Below, piece by piece: positions 44,666 to 51,978 of a DNA stretch of 64,000 nucleotides; positions within the stretch are counted from its first letter, which is position 1; the number at the start of each line of letters is the position of its first letter. Below the pieces are notes generated by a model. The model was not told the DNA's origin, searched no databases, and saw nothing but the letters and a program-made list of their open reading frames with translations. The stretch is from Neptunomonas antarctica (GTDB lineage Bacteria; Pseudomonadota; Gammaproteobacteria; Pseudomonadales; Balneatricaceae), in assembly GCF_001305295.1 (NCBI RefSeq), contig NZ_LJSI01000053.1, positions 744,001 to 808,000 of the forward strand, written 5' to 3'. Position numbers and translations under genes: made by a program.

Positions 44666-46429
44666 ATGGCTTCTCAGCTCACGCAACTCAATGTACTGCT
44701 TCAACCGGCTGGATTGAAAAATTCATCTACATCTAACGGCGCGTTGATGACTGGCGCTTCACTGTCGCCTGTTCCGTCTGCTGAATTCAGCGCATTGCTG
44801 AAAGAAACGGGTTGGGAGGGGAAAGCCATATCGGTCCCTGTGCCTGTACGTGTTTCTTCTCATACTGATGCTGCGGGAATGGAGTTGCCTCAGGAAGGCC
44901 AGGTTTTGCCTTCTTTGGCCAATTTGTTGCCGGCTGTTAACACTCTGCGGGATGATAGTTTGCCGCTTGGGAGTGTACTTGAGGTTGTCAGCGAGCCGGT
45001 ATCTGCGGCCGTTCAATCTGCAGTGCAGGGTGTGAGCGACACCGATATTGATGTTGATCTGCTGGTAGGTTCAGAAGCACCCGCTGTGGTTGCTCTGGCG
45101 CAGACGGCGCAGACCGTTCAGGCAGCTCCGACCGTTCAGGCAGTTCCGACCGCGCAGACCGTGCAGACCGCTCAAACAGCTCAAACAGCTCAAACAGCTC
45201 AAACAGCTCAAACAGCTCAGACAGCTCAGACAGCTCAGACAGCTCAGACCGCTCAGACCGCTCAGACCGCTCAGACAGCGCAGACAGCGCAGACAGCGCA
45301 GACAGCGCAGACAGCGCAGACCGCTCAGACCGCTCAAACCGCTCAAACCGCTCAGACCGCTCAGACCGCTCAGACCGCTCAGACCGCTCAGACCGCGCAG
45401 ACCGCAGTGCGGAATGCAGAAACTGCTCAAACCGCTCAGGCAGCGCAGACCGCAGTGCGGAATGCAGAGACGCGACAAGTAGAACGAAGTGATCAAGCAG
45501 GCTCACTGGAAGTCGCTCAGATTGCACCGTCTCATGAGCAGGCTCTCACGCCGACTCAAATGCTGTCGCCAGGTGTTGGTCGCTCTGTTTCGGCAGACGT
45601 TGATTTTGTCGCTGGCACAGGGTTGGAGCGTGCAATTAGTAAGCCTGTAATGCCAGAGTCGCGCTCAACTGCCGTTGCTGATGATGCAGCAGAGGGCGCT
45701 GAAGTTGTTAGGAAAGTTAATGATTCTACGTTTTTGGCGCCTCGGCAAGGCGTGTCAGGCTCTGTTGAGATATCTCCAATAATATTGCCACGTACAGACA
45801 GTTCAGGTACGCCGCCGCCCGCACCATTTCGTGATGTGGTGTTGGGGTCCAAGGCCGGAGCTGCTTTATTTGAAAGCGCAGGGCTGCCGGGTAGCGTTGT
45901 ATCTGGAGATGCTGTTGATTCTTCCGTCGTTAGAGATCGCTCGAACGATTTATACCTGCTAGGGTCAACGCATCAGCCTACATTGGCAAGGCCTGCGTCT
46001 GTGGTGCAAATGCAAATGCCTACAGGCATGACGCCGGTGCATCCTGGCTGGCAGCAAGCAATGTCGGAACGCGTCATGTGGGCTGCAAATCAGCAGGTTC
46101 AGACAGCAACAATCCAGCTAGATCCTCCTGAATTAGGATCGTTGCAGGTTAAGCTTCATATTTTTCAAGATCAGGTTAGCGTGACATTTTCATCTGCACA
46201 CGCGAATGTCAGGGATGCAGTAGAGCAAAGTATGCCGAGGTTACGGGAAATGTTAGCCGAACAGGGGCTTAATCTGGGCGAGTCTTCAGTTGATGATCAA
46301 TCTTCAGGGCAAGATCAGCGACAGCGGGAGTCGTTTGCCAATAAGTCATATGGCGCACCTGTAGACCCCGTTGTTGAATCGCAGCAAAAAGCCAGTGTTG
46401 GATTATCTTTGGTAGATTATTATGCATAA
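44666..46429 (+). CDS. fliK: Flagellar hook-length control protein FliK
   Basis: FliK is a secreted molecular ruler that switches export from hook to filament substrates through FlhB. The C-terminal domain (residues about 455-560) has the family core WAANQQVQTATIQLDPPELGSLQVKLHIFQDQVSVTFSS and VRDAVEQSMPRLREMLAEQGL. The N-terminal half is low-complexity and includes 28 tandem Ala-Gln-Thr units (about 163-246) plus a 48-bp duplication. 587 residues. Because FliK length sets hook length, repeat number could affect the hook. Confidence 0.92.
   Translation: MASQLTQLNVLLQPAGLKNSSTSNGALMTGASLSPVPSAEFSALLKETGWEGKAISVPVPVRVSSHTDAAGMELPQEGQVLPSLANLLPAVNTLRDDSLPLGSVLEVVSEPVSAAVQSAVQGVSDTDIDVDLLVGSEAPAVVALAQTAQTVQAAPTVQAVPTAQTVQTAQTAQTAQTAQTAQTAQTAQTAQTAQTAQTAQTAQTAQTAQTAQTAQTAQTAQTAQTAQTAQTAQTAQTAQTAQTAQTAVRNAETAQTAQAAQTAVRNAETRQVERSDQAGSLEVAQIAPSHEQALTPTQMLSPGVGRSVSADVDFVAGTGLERAISKPVMPESRSTAVADDAAEGAEVVRKVNDSTFLAPRQGVSGSVEISPIILPRTDSSGTPPPAPFRDVVLGSKAGAALFESAGLPGSVVSGDAVDSSVVRDRSNDLYLLGSTHQPTLARPASVVQMQMPTGMTPVHPGWQQAMSERVMWAANQQVQTATIQLDPPELGSLQVKLHIFQDQVSVTFSSAHANVRDAVEQSMPRLREMLAEQGLNLGESSVDDQSSGQDQRQRESFANKSYGAPVDPVVESQQKASVGLSLVDYYA
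45152..45403. repeat. 9-bp tandem repeat array in fliK (28 units)
   Basis: 28 units of the form GCN-CAR-ACN encode (Ala-Gln-Thr)28, one unit reading Val-Gln-Thr. Blocks of identical variants (CTCAAACAG; GCGCAGACA; CTCAGACCG) show stepwise expansion. A further 48-bp duplication follows (start points 45401 and 45449, sharing ACCGCAGTGCGGAATGCAGA). Confidence 0.95.
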
Positions 46430-46512
46430 GCGATAGTCGTTCTATCTATATGGTATATTGCGCAATCTGTTCCAAATAATTTGTTACTGGGTAGTATCAG
46501 TAGGGGTGTGCG

Positions 46513-47025
46513 ATGGCCGACGAGAGTGTAGCTGCAGAGGCTACTGAAGGTGGTAAATCTAAAAAGAAGCTTATAATATTTATCGCTTTAGGCGTCATAA
46601 TTGTTGCAATATTGAGTGCGGCTGCTGTCTATTTTTTATTAGGTAGCGGCTCGGACGAGCCTGATGCTGTAGCTGAGCCGGTGCGAAAAGAGGCTATTTA
46701 TTCTAAAGTGCGTACATTGGAAGGAAAACCTTCGTTTGTTGCTACTTTGAAATCTGCTGATGGAAAGCGGCATTACCTTCGGGCGTTTGTCGAAGCTAAA
46801 AGCAGAGATCAGGATGTAGTTGATGCGCTGACGCTTCACATGCCTTTAGTTGTGTCGCGTTTGAATCAACTGTTTAGCATGCAATCTTTTGATGATCTTC
46901 AAACGATTCAGGCTAAACAAAAACTGCGCCAAGATGCTACTCAGTTGGTTCAGGACTTTTTACAGGAAAAGATGGGCAAACCTGGCATTGAGAAAATTTT
47001 ATTCACTGATTTTGTGATGCAGTAG
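46513..47025 (+). CDS. fliL: Flagellar basal body protein FliL
   Basis: FliL supports stator function around the MS-ring. A short cytoplasmic N-terminus is followed by one membrane helix (LIIFIALGVIIVAILSAAAVYFLL, residues about 20-44) and a periplasmic domain with RTLEGKPSFVATLKSADGKRHYLRAFVEAKSRD and a C-terminal GIEKILFTDFVMQ. 170 residues, typical. fliM starts 20 bases after the stop. Confidence 0.95.
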   Translation: MADESVAAEATEGGKSKKKLIIFIALGVIIVAILSAAAVYFLLGSGSDEPDAVAEPVRKEAIYSKVRTLEGKPSFVATLKSADGKRHYLRAFVEAKSRDQDVVDALTLHMPLVVSRLNQLFSMQSFDDLQTIQAKQKLRQDATQLVQDFLQEKMGKPGIEKILFTDFVMQ

Positions 47026-47045
47026 AGTCGGGAGACTGAACATTA

Positions 47046-48026
47046 ATGTCGGTTAAAGATCTTTTATCTCAGGAAGAAATTGACGCACTGCTACATGGTG
47101 TAGATGACGGTGATGTCGACACTGTTGAAGAGGCAGAGGATTTTGAGCCAGGTACTGTCCGTACTTATGATTTGGCAAGCCATGAGCGTATTGTTCGTGG
47201 ACGGATGCCGACGCTTGAAATGATTAATGAACGCTTCGCGCGTTATACTCGCAATAGCTTGTTCAGCTTATTAAGAAAAACAACGGACGTGACTGTCGGT
47301 GGCGTACAGGTCATGAAGTACGGTGACTATATTAATACACTGTACGTTCCAACCAGTATGAACTTAGTTAAAGTTCCTCCTTTGCGGGGCACTGCCTTGT
47401 TTATTATGGATGCCAAGTTAGTCTTTAAGCTGGTAGATAATTTCTTCGGCGGCGATGGGCGGCATGCGAAAATCGAGGGGCGCGACTTTACGCCGACAGA
47501 AACTCGTTTGGTTTATAAAGTGTTGGATCTGTGTTTTATTGATCTTAAAGAGGCATGGAAGCCTGTGATGGCATTAAACTTTGAGCGCTTTGGTCACGAA
47601 ATGAATCCGGCTATGGCCAATGCGGTTAGCCCTTCAGAAGTCGTGGTTGTGAGTACTTTTCAGGTGGACTTGGAAGGCGGTACGGGTGAGTTTCACATCA
47701 CAATGCCTTATTCAATGCTTGAGCCGATACGGGATCTGTTAGTATCTGGCTTTCAGCGATCTGAAAACGAAAAAGATGACCGCTGGGTTAAAGCACTAAG
47801 ACGTGACATTATTCTGGCACCTATGAAAATTAATGTGTGTGTTGCGAAACGTGAATTGACACTTCGGGATGTGATGGCATTTATGCCAGGTGATATCATT
47901 CCTATAGAAATCCCTGAGCACTTAACCTTGAAAGCCAATGCTGTGCCTATTTTTAATTGTAAGATGGGTACGTCGCGTGGCAATCTTGCCGTCAAGATCG
48001 TTAATAAAATTGCTAAGCATGAGTAA
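47046..48026 (+). CDS. fliM: Flagellar motor switch protein FliM
   Basis: FliM is the switch component that binds phosphorylated CheY. The N-terminal CheY-binding peptide is LLSQEEIDALLHGV (residues 6-19). The middle CheC-like domain includes GGDGRHAKIEGRDFTPTE and the C-terminal SpoA domain includes PGDIIPIEIPEHLTLKANAVPIF. 326 residues, full length. Its TAA overlaps an ATG (TAATG) that opens a mini-ORF leading towards fliN. Confidence 0.97.
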   Translation: MSVKDLLSQEEIDALLHGVDDGDVDTVEEAEDFEPGTVRTYDLASHERIVRGRMPTLEMINERFARYTRNSLFSLLRKTTDVTVGGVQVMKYGDYINTLYVPTSMNLVKVPPLRGTALFIMDAKLVFKLVDNFFGGDGRHAKIEGRDFTPTETRLVYKVLDLCFIDLKEAWKPVMALNFERFGHEMNPAMANAVSPSEVVVVSTFQVDLEGGTGEFHITMPYSMLEPIRDLLVSGFQRSENEKDDRWVKALRRDIILAPMKINVCVAKRELTLRDVMAFMPGDIIPIEIPEHLTLKANAVPIFNCKMGTSRGNLAVKIVNKIAKHE

Positions 48027-48046
48027 TGCTTAAGCTATCTGTATGA
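48026..48046 (+). other. Mini-ORF 1 in the fliM-fliN junction
   Basis: ATG CTT AAG CTA TCT GTA TGA. Its ATG overlaps the fliM stop (TAATG) and its TGA overlaps the ATG of the next mini-ORF (ATGA). Translation is inference. Confidence 0.35.
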
Positions 48047-48072
48047 ATTATCTGTATGAGCTATCTGTATGA
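48034..48072. repeat. 13-bp tandem triplication at the fliM-fliN junction
   Basis: Three units: GCTATCTGTATGA, ATTATCTGTATGA, GCTATCTGTATGA. Each carries an ATGA. The third provides the start codon of fliN, and no Shine-Dalgarno sequence is seen in front of it. ATGAGTAATG occurs at both 48019 and 48069, suggesting duplication of an ancestral fliM/fliN overlap. Confidence 0.95.
48043..48072 (+). other. Mini-ORF 2 in the fliM-fliN junction
   Basis: Nine codons (MNYLYELSV) and TGA. The stop overlaps the fliN ATG at 48069 (ATGA), so ribosomes could pass fliM, mini-ORF 1, mini-ORF 2, fliN by termination-reinitiation. Translation is inference. Confidence 0.35.
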
Positions 48073-48473
48073 GTAATGAAGAAAATAATGAAATGGTTGA
48101 TGATCAGCAGGCGATGGCCGATGAGTGGGCGTCAGCGTTAGAGGAGCAAACGGGAGAGGCGGCAACCTCAGTTAATTTCGATGAGCTTCTGGACGAATCT
48201 AAACCGATTGTAGATCCTAAATTAGATGTGATCCTTGATATTCCGGTAACTCTCTCGATGGAGGTCGGAAATACAGATATTTCTATCAGAAATTTGCTGC
48301 AATTGAGCCAAGGATCGGTTGTTGAGCTGGACCGGGTTGCGGGAGAGCCGTTAGATGTGATGATTAACGGCACGTTAATCGCCCACGGAGAAGTTGTGGT
48401 AGTCAATGATCGTTATGGAATAAGGCTTACTGATGTTATTAGTCCGCAAGAGCGTATTAAGCATCTACGCTGA
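48069..48473 (+). CDS. fliN: Flagellar motor switch protein FliN
   Basis: FliN completes the C-ring and docks FliH. The N-terminal DEWASALEEQ and the C-terminal SpoA domain (LDVILDIPVTLSMEVGNTDISIRNLLQLSQGSVVELDRVAGEPLDVMINGTLIAHGEVVVVNDRYGIRLTD) are complete. 134 residues. No ribosome binding site is visible before ATG 48069; coupling to upstream translation is likely. Its TGA overlaps the fliO ATG (TGATG). Confidence 0.96.
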   Translation: MSNEENNEMVDDQQAMADEWASALEEQTGEAATSVNFDELLDESKPIVDPKLDVILDIPVTLSMEVGNTDISIRNLLQLSQGSVVELDRVAGEPLDVMINGTLIAHGEVVVVNDRYGIRLTDVISPQERIKHLR

Positions 48474-48928
48474 TGAGTAGTTTTCATTTGATTCGTTATA
48501 GTCTTGTCTGGGTGTTGTTTTTTTTACCCGTTTCTATGTTGAGTGCGGCAGAACCATCAGCGCCTTCTGTTAGTCAGGATGTATTGACGTCAAACGCTGT
48601 AATGCAAATGCTTTTAGGGTTGGGATTAGTTGTTGTTGTTATTCTTGGTCTTGCATGGGTATTACGTCGGGTGTCAAATTTACAACAGTCGCACCAGAAA
48701 ATGAAAGTTATTTCATCGTTATCCTTGGGGACTCGGGAGCGAGCTGTATTGATTGAAATAGGTGACAGGCAGCTGCTTCTGGGTGTCGCTGCAGGGCATG
48801 TATCGTTGCTTGAATCGTTTTCTGAGCGAATCATTACTCCTGCTTCAAAAAAAGATTTCGCTAAACAGTTACAACAGAGCATCGATAAAAGCATCGATAC
48901 ACCTAGAGATGAAGGAAGCGTGGAATGA
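48473..48928 (+). CDS. fliO: Flagellar export protein FliO
   Basis: FliO stabilises FliP during assembly of the export gate. An N-terminal signal-like segment ([22 protein letters not shown]) precedes one membrane helix ([22 protein letters not shown], about 43-64) and a cytoplasmic domain with [21 protein letters not shown]. 151 residues, typical. It overlaps fliP by 4 bases. Confidence 0.92.
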   Translation: MSSFHLIRYSLVWVLFFLPVSMLSAAEPSAPSVSQDVLTSNAVMQMLLGLGLVVVVILGLAWVLRRVSNLQQSHQKMKVISSLSLGTRERAVLIEIGDRQLLLGVAAGHVSLLESFSERIITPASKKDFAKQLQQSIDKSIDTPRDEGSVE

Positions 48929-49662
48929 GGCTGGTTTTATTGATTGTTATTGCCTTATTCCCTGGCGTGGTGTTGGCGGCGGATGTTGGTATACCGGCGT
49001 TTAATGTCACTACAACAGCGGCGGGTGGTACAAGTTATAGCGTGACCATTCAGGTTCTTGCGTTGATGACTATGCTGACTTTTCTGCCAGCTATGCTCAT
49101 GATGATGACTTCCTTTACGCGTATTATTATTGTCTTTGCTATCTTGCGTCAGGCGTTGGGATTGCAGCAAACACCTTCGAATCAAGTGATGGTGGGGTTG
49201 GCGTTATTCTTAACGTTTTTCATTATGACGCCGGTAATTGAGGAGGTAAATCAGGCCGCGGTGCAGCCTTACCTTAACGAAGAGCTGGACACGTTGGGGG
49301 CACTTAAAGCAGCGGGAGAGCCTTTTCACCGTTTTATGATTCACCAGACACGAGAAAATGATCTTAATCTGTTTCTTCGTATCTCTAAATCAGCCCCTGT
49401 TGAGTCTGCTGAGCAGGTACCGTTTACCGTGTTAGTCCCCGCTTTTGTTACCAGTGAATTAAAGACAGCCTTCCAAATTGGATTCATGTTATTTATTCCA
49501 TTTTTGGTAATTGATTTAGTGGTGGCCAGTGTGCTCATGGCCATGGGGATGATGATGTTATCGCCTGTGATTATATCGTTACCTTTTAAAATTATGCTGT
49601 TTGTTCTGGTTGATGGTTGGGCTATGATTATAGGTACTCTGGCTGCCAGTTTTGGAATCTAG
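48925..49662 (+). CDS. fliP: Flagellar export gate protein FliP
   Basis: A core export-gate subunit. A cleavable signal peptide ([16 protein letters not shown]) is followed by four membrane helices. Conserved motifs are [43 protein letters not shown] and [13 protein letters not shown]. 245 residues, typical. Confidence 0.97.
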   Translation: MRLVLLIVIALFPGVVLAADVGIPAFNVTTTAAGGTSYSVTIQVLALMTMLTFLPAMLMMMTSFTRIIIVFAILRQALGLQQTPSNQVMVGLALFLTFFIMTPVIEEVNQAAVQPYLNEELDTLGALKAAGEPFHRFMIHQTRENDLNLFLRISKSAPVESAEQVPFTVLVPAFVTSELKTAFQIGFMLFIPFLVIDLVVASVLMAMGMMMLSPVIISLPFKIMLFVLVDGWAMIIGTLAASFGI

Positions 49663-49671
49663 GAGGCTTAC

Positions 49672-49941
49672 GTGGAACCCCAACTGATACTTGACGTTTT
49701 CGGCGAAGCTTTGTGGCTTGTTATTACGCTGGTGCTGGTCATTGTTGTGCCGAGTTTATTGGTGGGGTTGTTGATCGCAATCTTTCAGGCAGCGACGCAA
49801 ATCAATGAACAAACATTGAGTTTTTTACCGCGTTTAATTGTGATCTTATTGATTGTTATGCTGATGGGGCCTTGGATGGTCACTAAGCTTTCTGATCAGT
49901 TCCATAAGATTTTCGAAGCTATTCCTGCCATGATTGGGTAA
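49672..49941 (+). CDS. fliQ: Flagellar export gate protein FliQ
   Basis: A small gate subunit with two membrane helices (ALWLVITLVLVIVVPSLLVGLLIAIFQAATQINEQTLSFLPR; LIVILLIVMLMGPWMV). 89 residues, exactly the family length. It starts with GTG after GGAGG at good spacing. fliR follows after 3 bases. Confidence 0.97.
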   Translation: MEPQLILDVFGEALWLVITLVLVIVVPSLLVGLLIAIFQAATQINEQTLSFLPRLIVILLIVMLMGPWMVTKLSDQFHKIFEAIPAMIG

Positions 49942-49944
49942 GCC

Positions 49945-50730
49945 ATGCTGGACATCAGTCTTTTAGAGATTGAGCAATGGGTGACTGCTTTTCTTTTTCC
50001 TCTCTTTCGTATCGCCTCTTTCCTGATGGCTATGCCTATGTTTGGTACTCAGTTGGTACCAACACGTATTCGGTTGGGCTTGGCGTTAATGATGACGGCG
50101 ATATTAGTGCCGGTGCTTCCAACGCCCCCTGTGATGGATGGACTGTCGCTTTCTACCTATATCTTAATAGCACAGCAAATTTTAATAGGCGCCGCGTTGG
50201 GTTTTTGTTTGCATATTATGTTTCAGATTTTCGCCGTGGGGGGGCAGTTGATTGCCAATCAGATGGGCTTGGGATTTGCATCGATGACGGATCCTGTCAA
50301 TGGTGTTTCTGTTGTAGTGTTGGGGCAGTTTTATCTCATGCTTACAATGCTGATGTTTTTGGCGATGGATGGTCATTTGGTTATGCTGAATGTTATTACT
50401 CAAAGTTTTGATATTATTCCGGTAACGATGATCAATTTTTCGGCCGTAAAGTTCATGGATATAGCGTTGGCAGGCACCTGGATGTTTAGCGGTGCTTTGT
50501 TAATGGCATTGCCCGCAGTGACGTCGCTTTTAGTGATTAATTTATCTTTTGGTATTATGACTAAGGCCGCGCCTCAGCTAAATATTTTTTCCATCGGATT
50601 TCCATTTACGATGGTCATGGGGTTGTTGATTACCTGGATTAGTTTAACGGGATTTTTGGGGCAGTTTAATTTGATTGCTGATCATGCGCTGGGTGTGATC
50701 AGTCGCTTGATTGAGGTTCCGCATGGCTGA
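49945..50730 (+). CDS. fliR: Flagellar export gate protein FliR
   Basis: A gate subunit with about six membrane helices and the motifs FRIASFLMAMPMFGTQLVPTRIRLGLALMM and GQLIANQMGLGFASMTDPVNG. 261 residues, typical. The last codons overlap the flhB start by 8 bases. Confidence 0.97.
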   Translation: MLDISLLEIEQWVTAFLFPLFRIASFLMAMPMFGTQLVPTRIRLGLALMMTAILVPVLPTPPVMDGLSLSTYILIAQQILIGAALGFCLHIMFQIFAVGGQLIANQMGLGFASMTDPVNGVSVVVLGQFYLMLTMLMFLAMDGHLVMLNVITQSFDIIPVTMINFSAVKFMDIALAGTWMFSGALLMALPAVTSLLVINLSFGIMTKAAPQLNIFSIGFPFTMVMGLLITWISLTGFLGQFNLIADHALGVISRLIEVPHG

Positions 50731-51859
50731 AGAAACAGGTCAGGAAAAAACTGAAGATCCCACGCCCAAACGTTTACGGGAGGCGCGTGAAAAAGGCGAT
50801 ATTCCACGTTCAAAAGAACTCAATGCAACGGCGTTATTATTAGCGGCTGGCGGTGCCATGCTGCTTTTTGGTACCAGTGCTGCTCACCGTATAGCGGCGA
50901 TGATGGCTGGAAATTTTGAGTTACGCCGCGAAGATATGTTAGATAGCCGATTGATGTTGATTCATTTAGGAGCCTCAGTTCAGGAAGTTATTTGGGCGGT
51001 CATCGGTTTTATGGTGATAGTGACGTTAGCTGCACTAATTGCACCTATGGCATTAGGTGGGTTGAATTTCAGTGCGCAGGCTATGGCGCCAAAAATGAGT
51101 CGCCTGAACCCCGGGGCGGGTCTTAAGCGAATGTTCTCCGTTAAGGCGTTGGTAGAGTTGGCTAAGGCTTTTGCTAAATTTATGCTGGTTACCTCTTTTG
51201 CCATTACTGTATTAATGGTTATGACGCCCGAGCTTTTTGCGTTGGGCGGCCAGGCGGTAAATGTAGCTATTAGTCATGCTGCTGAACTGGTTGGTTGGTC
51301 TTTTTTAGTCATTAGTTCCAGTTTGATTTTGATATCCCTCGTTGACGTGCCTTTTCAGCTCTACGACTATTCTGAAAAACTAAAGATGACGTTGCAGGAA
51401 GTTAAGGACGAAATGAAAAACACAGAAGGTAAGCCTGAAGTGAAGGGTCGAATTCGTCAAATGCAGCGTGAAATTTCACAGCGGCAGATGATGACAGACG
51501 TGCCGCAGGCTGATGTAGTGATCACTAATCCGACTCACTATGCGGTTGCATTGAAATATATATCTGGTGACCGCGATGCTCCGATTGTTGTGGCCAAGGG
51601 TGCAGACTTTGTGGCACTTAAAATCCGTGAGATAGCAGAAGAGCATGGGGTGCCTATTTTGTCGACGCCTCCGCTTGCGCGGGCGCTGTATAATAGTACC
51701 GAAATTGATCAAGAGGTTCCGACTGCTTTGTATAAAGCGGTGGCACAAGTGCTGGCTTATGTTTTTCAGCTTAAGCGGTATAAAGAAAAACAGTCGGATA
51801 TGCCTAAGCAGCTTAGTGAGCGAGATATGATAATACCTGAAGATTATCGTTATGACTGA
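50723..51859 (+). CDS. flhB: Flagellar export switch protein FlhB
   Basis: FlhB switches substrate specificity after hook completion, triggered by FliK. The N-terminus (AEETGQEKTEDPTPKRLREAREKGDIPRSKE) and four membrane helices are followed by the cytoplasmic domain with the self-cleavage motif NPTH in VVITNPTHYAVALKY. ATG 50723 is chosen over the upstream TTG because it gives the canonical N-terminus. 378 residues. End of the fliK-flhB operon. Confidence 0.97.
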   Translation: MAEETGQEKTEDPTPKRLREAREKGDIPRSKELNATALLLAAGGAMLLFGTSAAHRIAAMMAGNFELRREDMLDSRLMLIHLGASVQEVIWAVIGFMVIVTLAALIAPMALGGLNFSAQAMAPKMSRLNPGAGLKRMFSVKALVELAKAFAKFMLVTSFAITVLMVMTPELFALGGQAVNVAISHAAELVGWSFLVISSSLILISLVDVPFQLYDYSEKLKMTLQEVKDEMKNTEGKPEVKGRIRQMQREISQRQMMTDVPQADVVITNPTHYAVALKYISGDRDAPIVVAKGADFVALKIREIAEEHGVPILSTPPLARALYNSTEIDQEVPTALYKAVAQVLAYVFQLKRYKEKQSDMPKQLSERDMIIPEDYRYD

Positions 51860-51862
51860 AAT

Positions 51863-51878
51863 CGGCTTGATTCTTGCA
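51863..51878 (+). promoter_or_regulatory. Candidate sigma-54 promoter of flhA-flhF-fleN-fliA
   Basis: CGGC, 7 bases, TTGCA, with GG and GC ten bases apart, about 100 bases upstream of flhA and just after the flhB stop. Confidence 0.55.
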
Positions 51879-51978
51879 ATGTTACATTATATGTAAGCTA
51901 TTTATTTGAATTCAGGCGTAAGCGCGTCAGATAAATGGCGTTTATCGGCTTGTGCTGTTTTTTTGACGTGAGATTGTA

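Noticed and set aside
44515-44736. A 73-codon frame upstream of and overlapping the fliK start, with a hydrophobic stretch
   Set aside because: It contains the sigma-54 promoter of fliK, overlaps fliK by 71 bases and has no binding site.
44988-45527. Long open frames in other frames and on the minus strand across the fliK repeat (SER-, GLS- and RPL-type repeats)
   Set aside because: A 9-bp repeat without stops opens all frames at once. The fliK frame is fixed by its conserved C-terminal domain.
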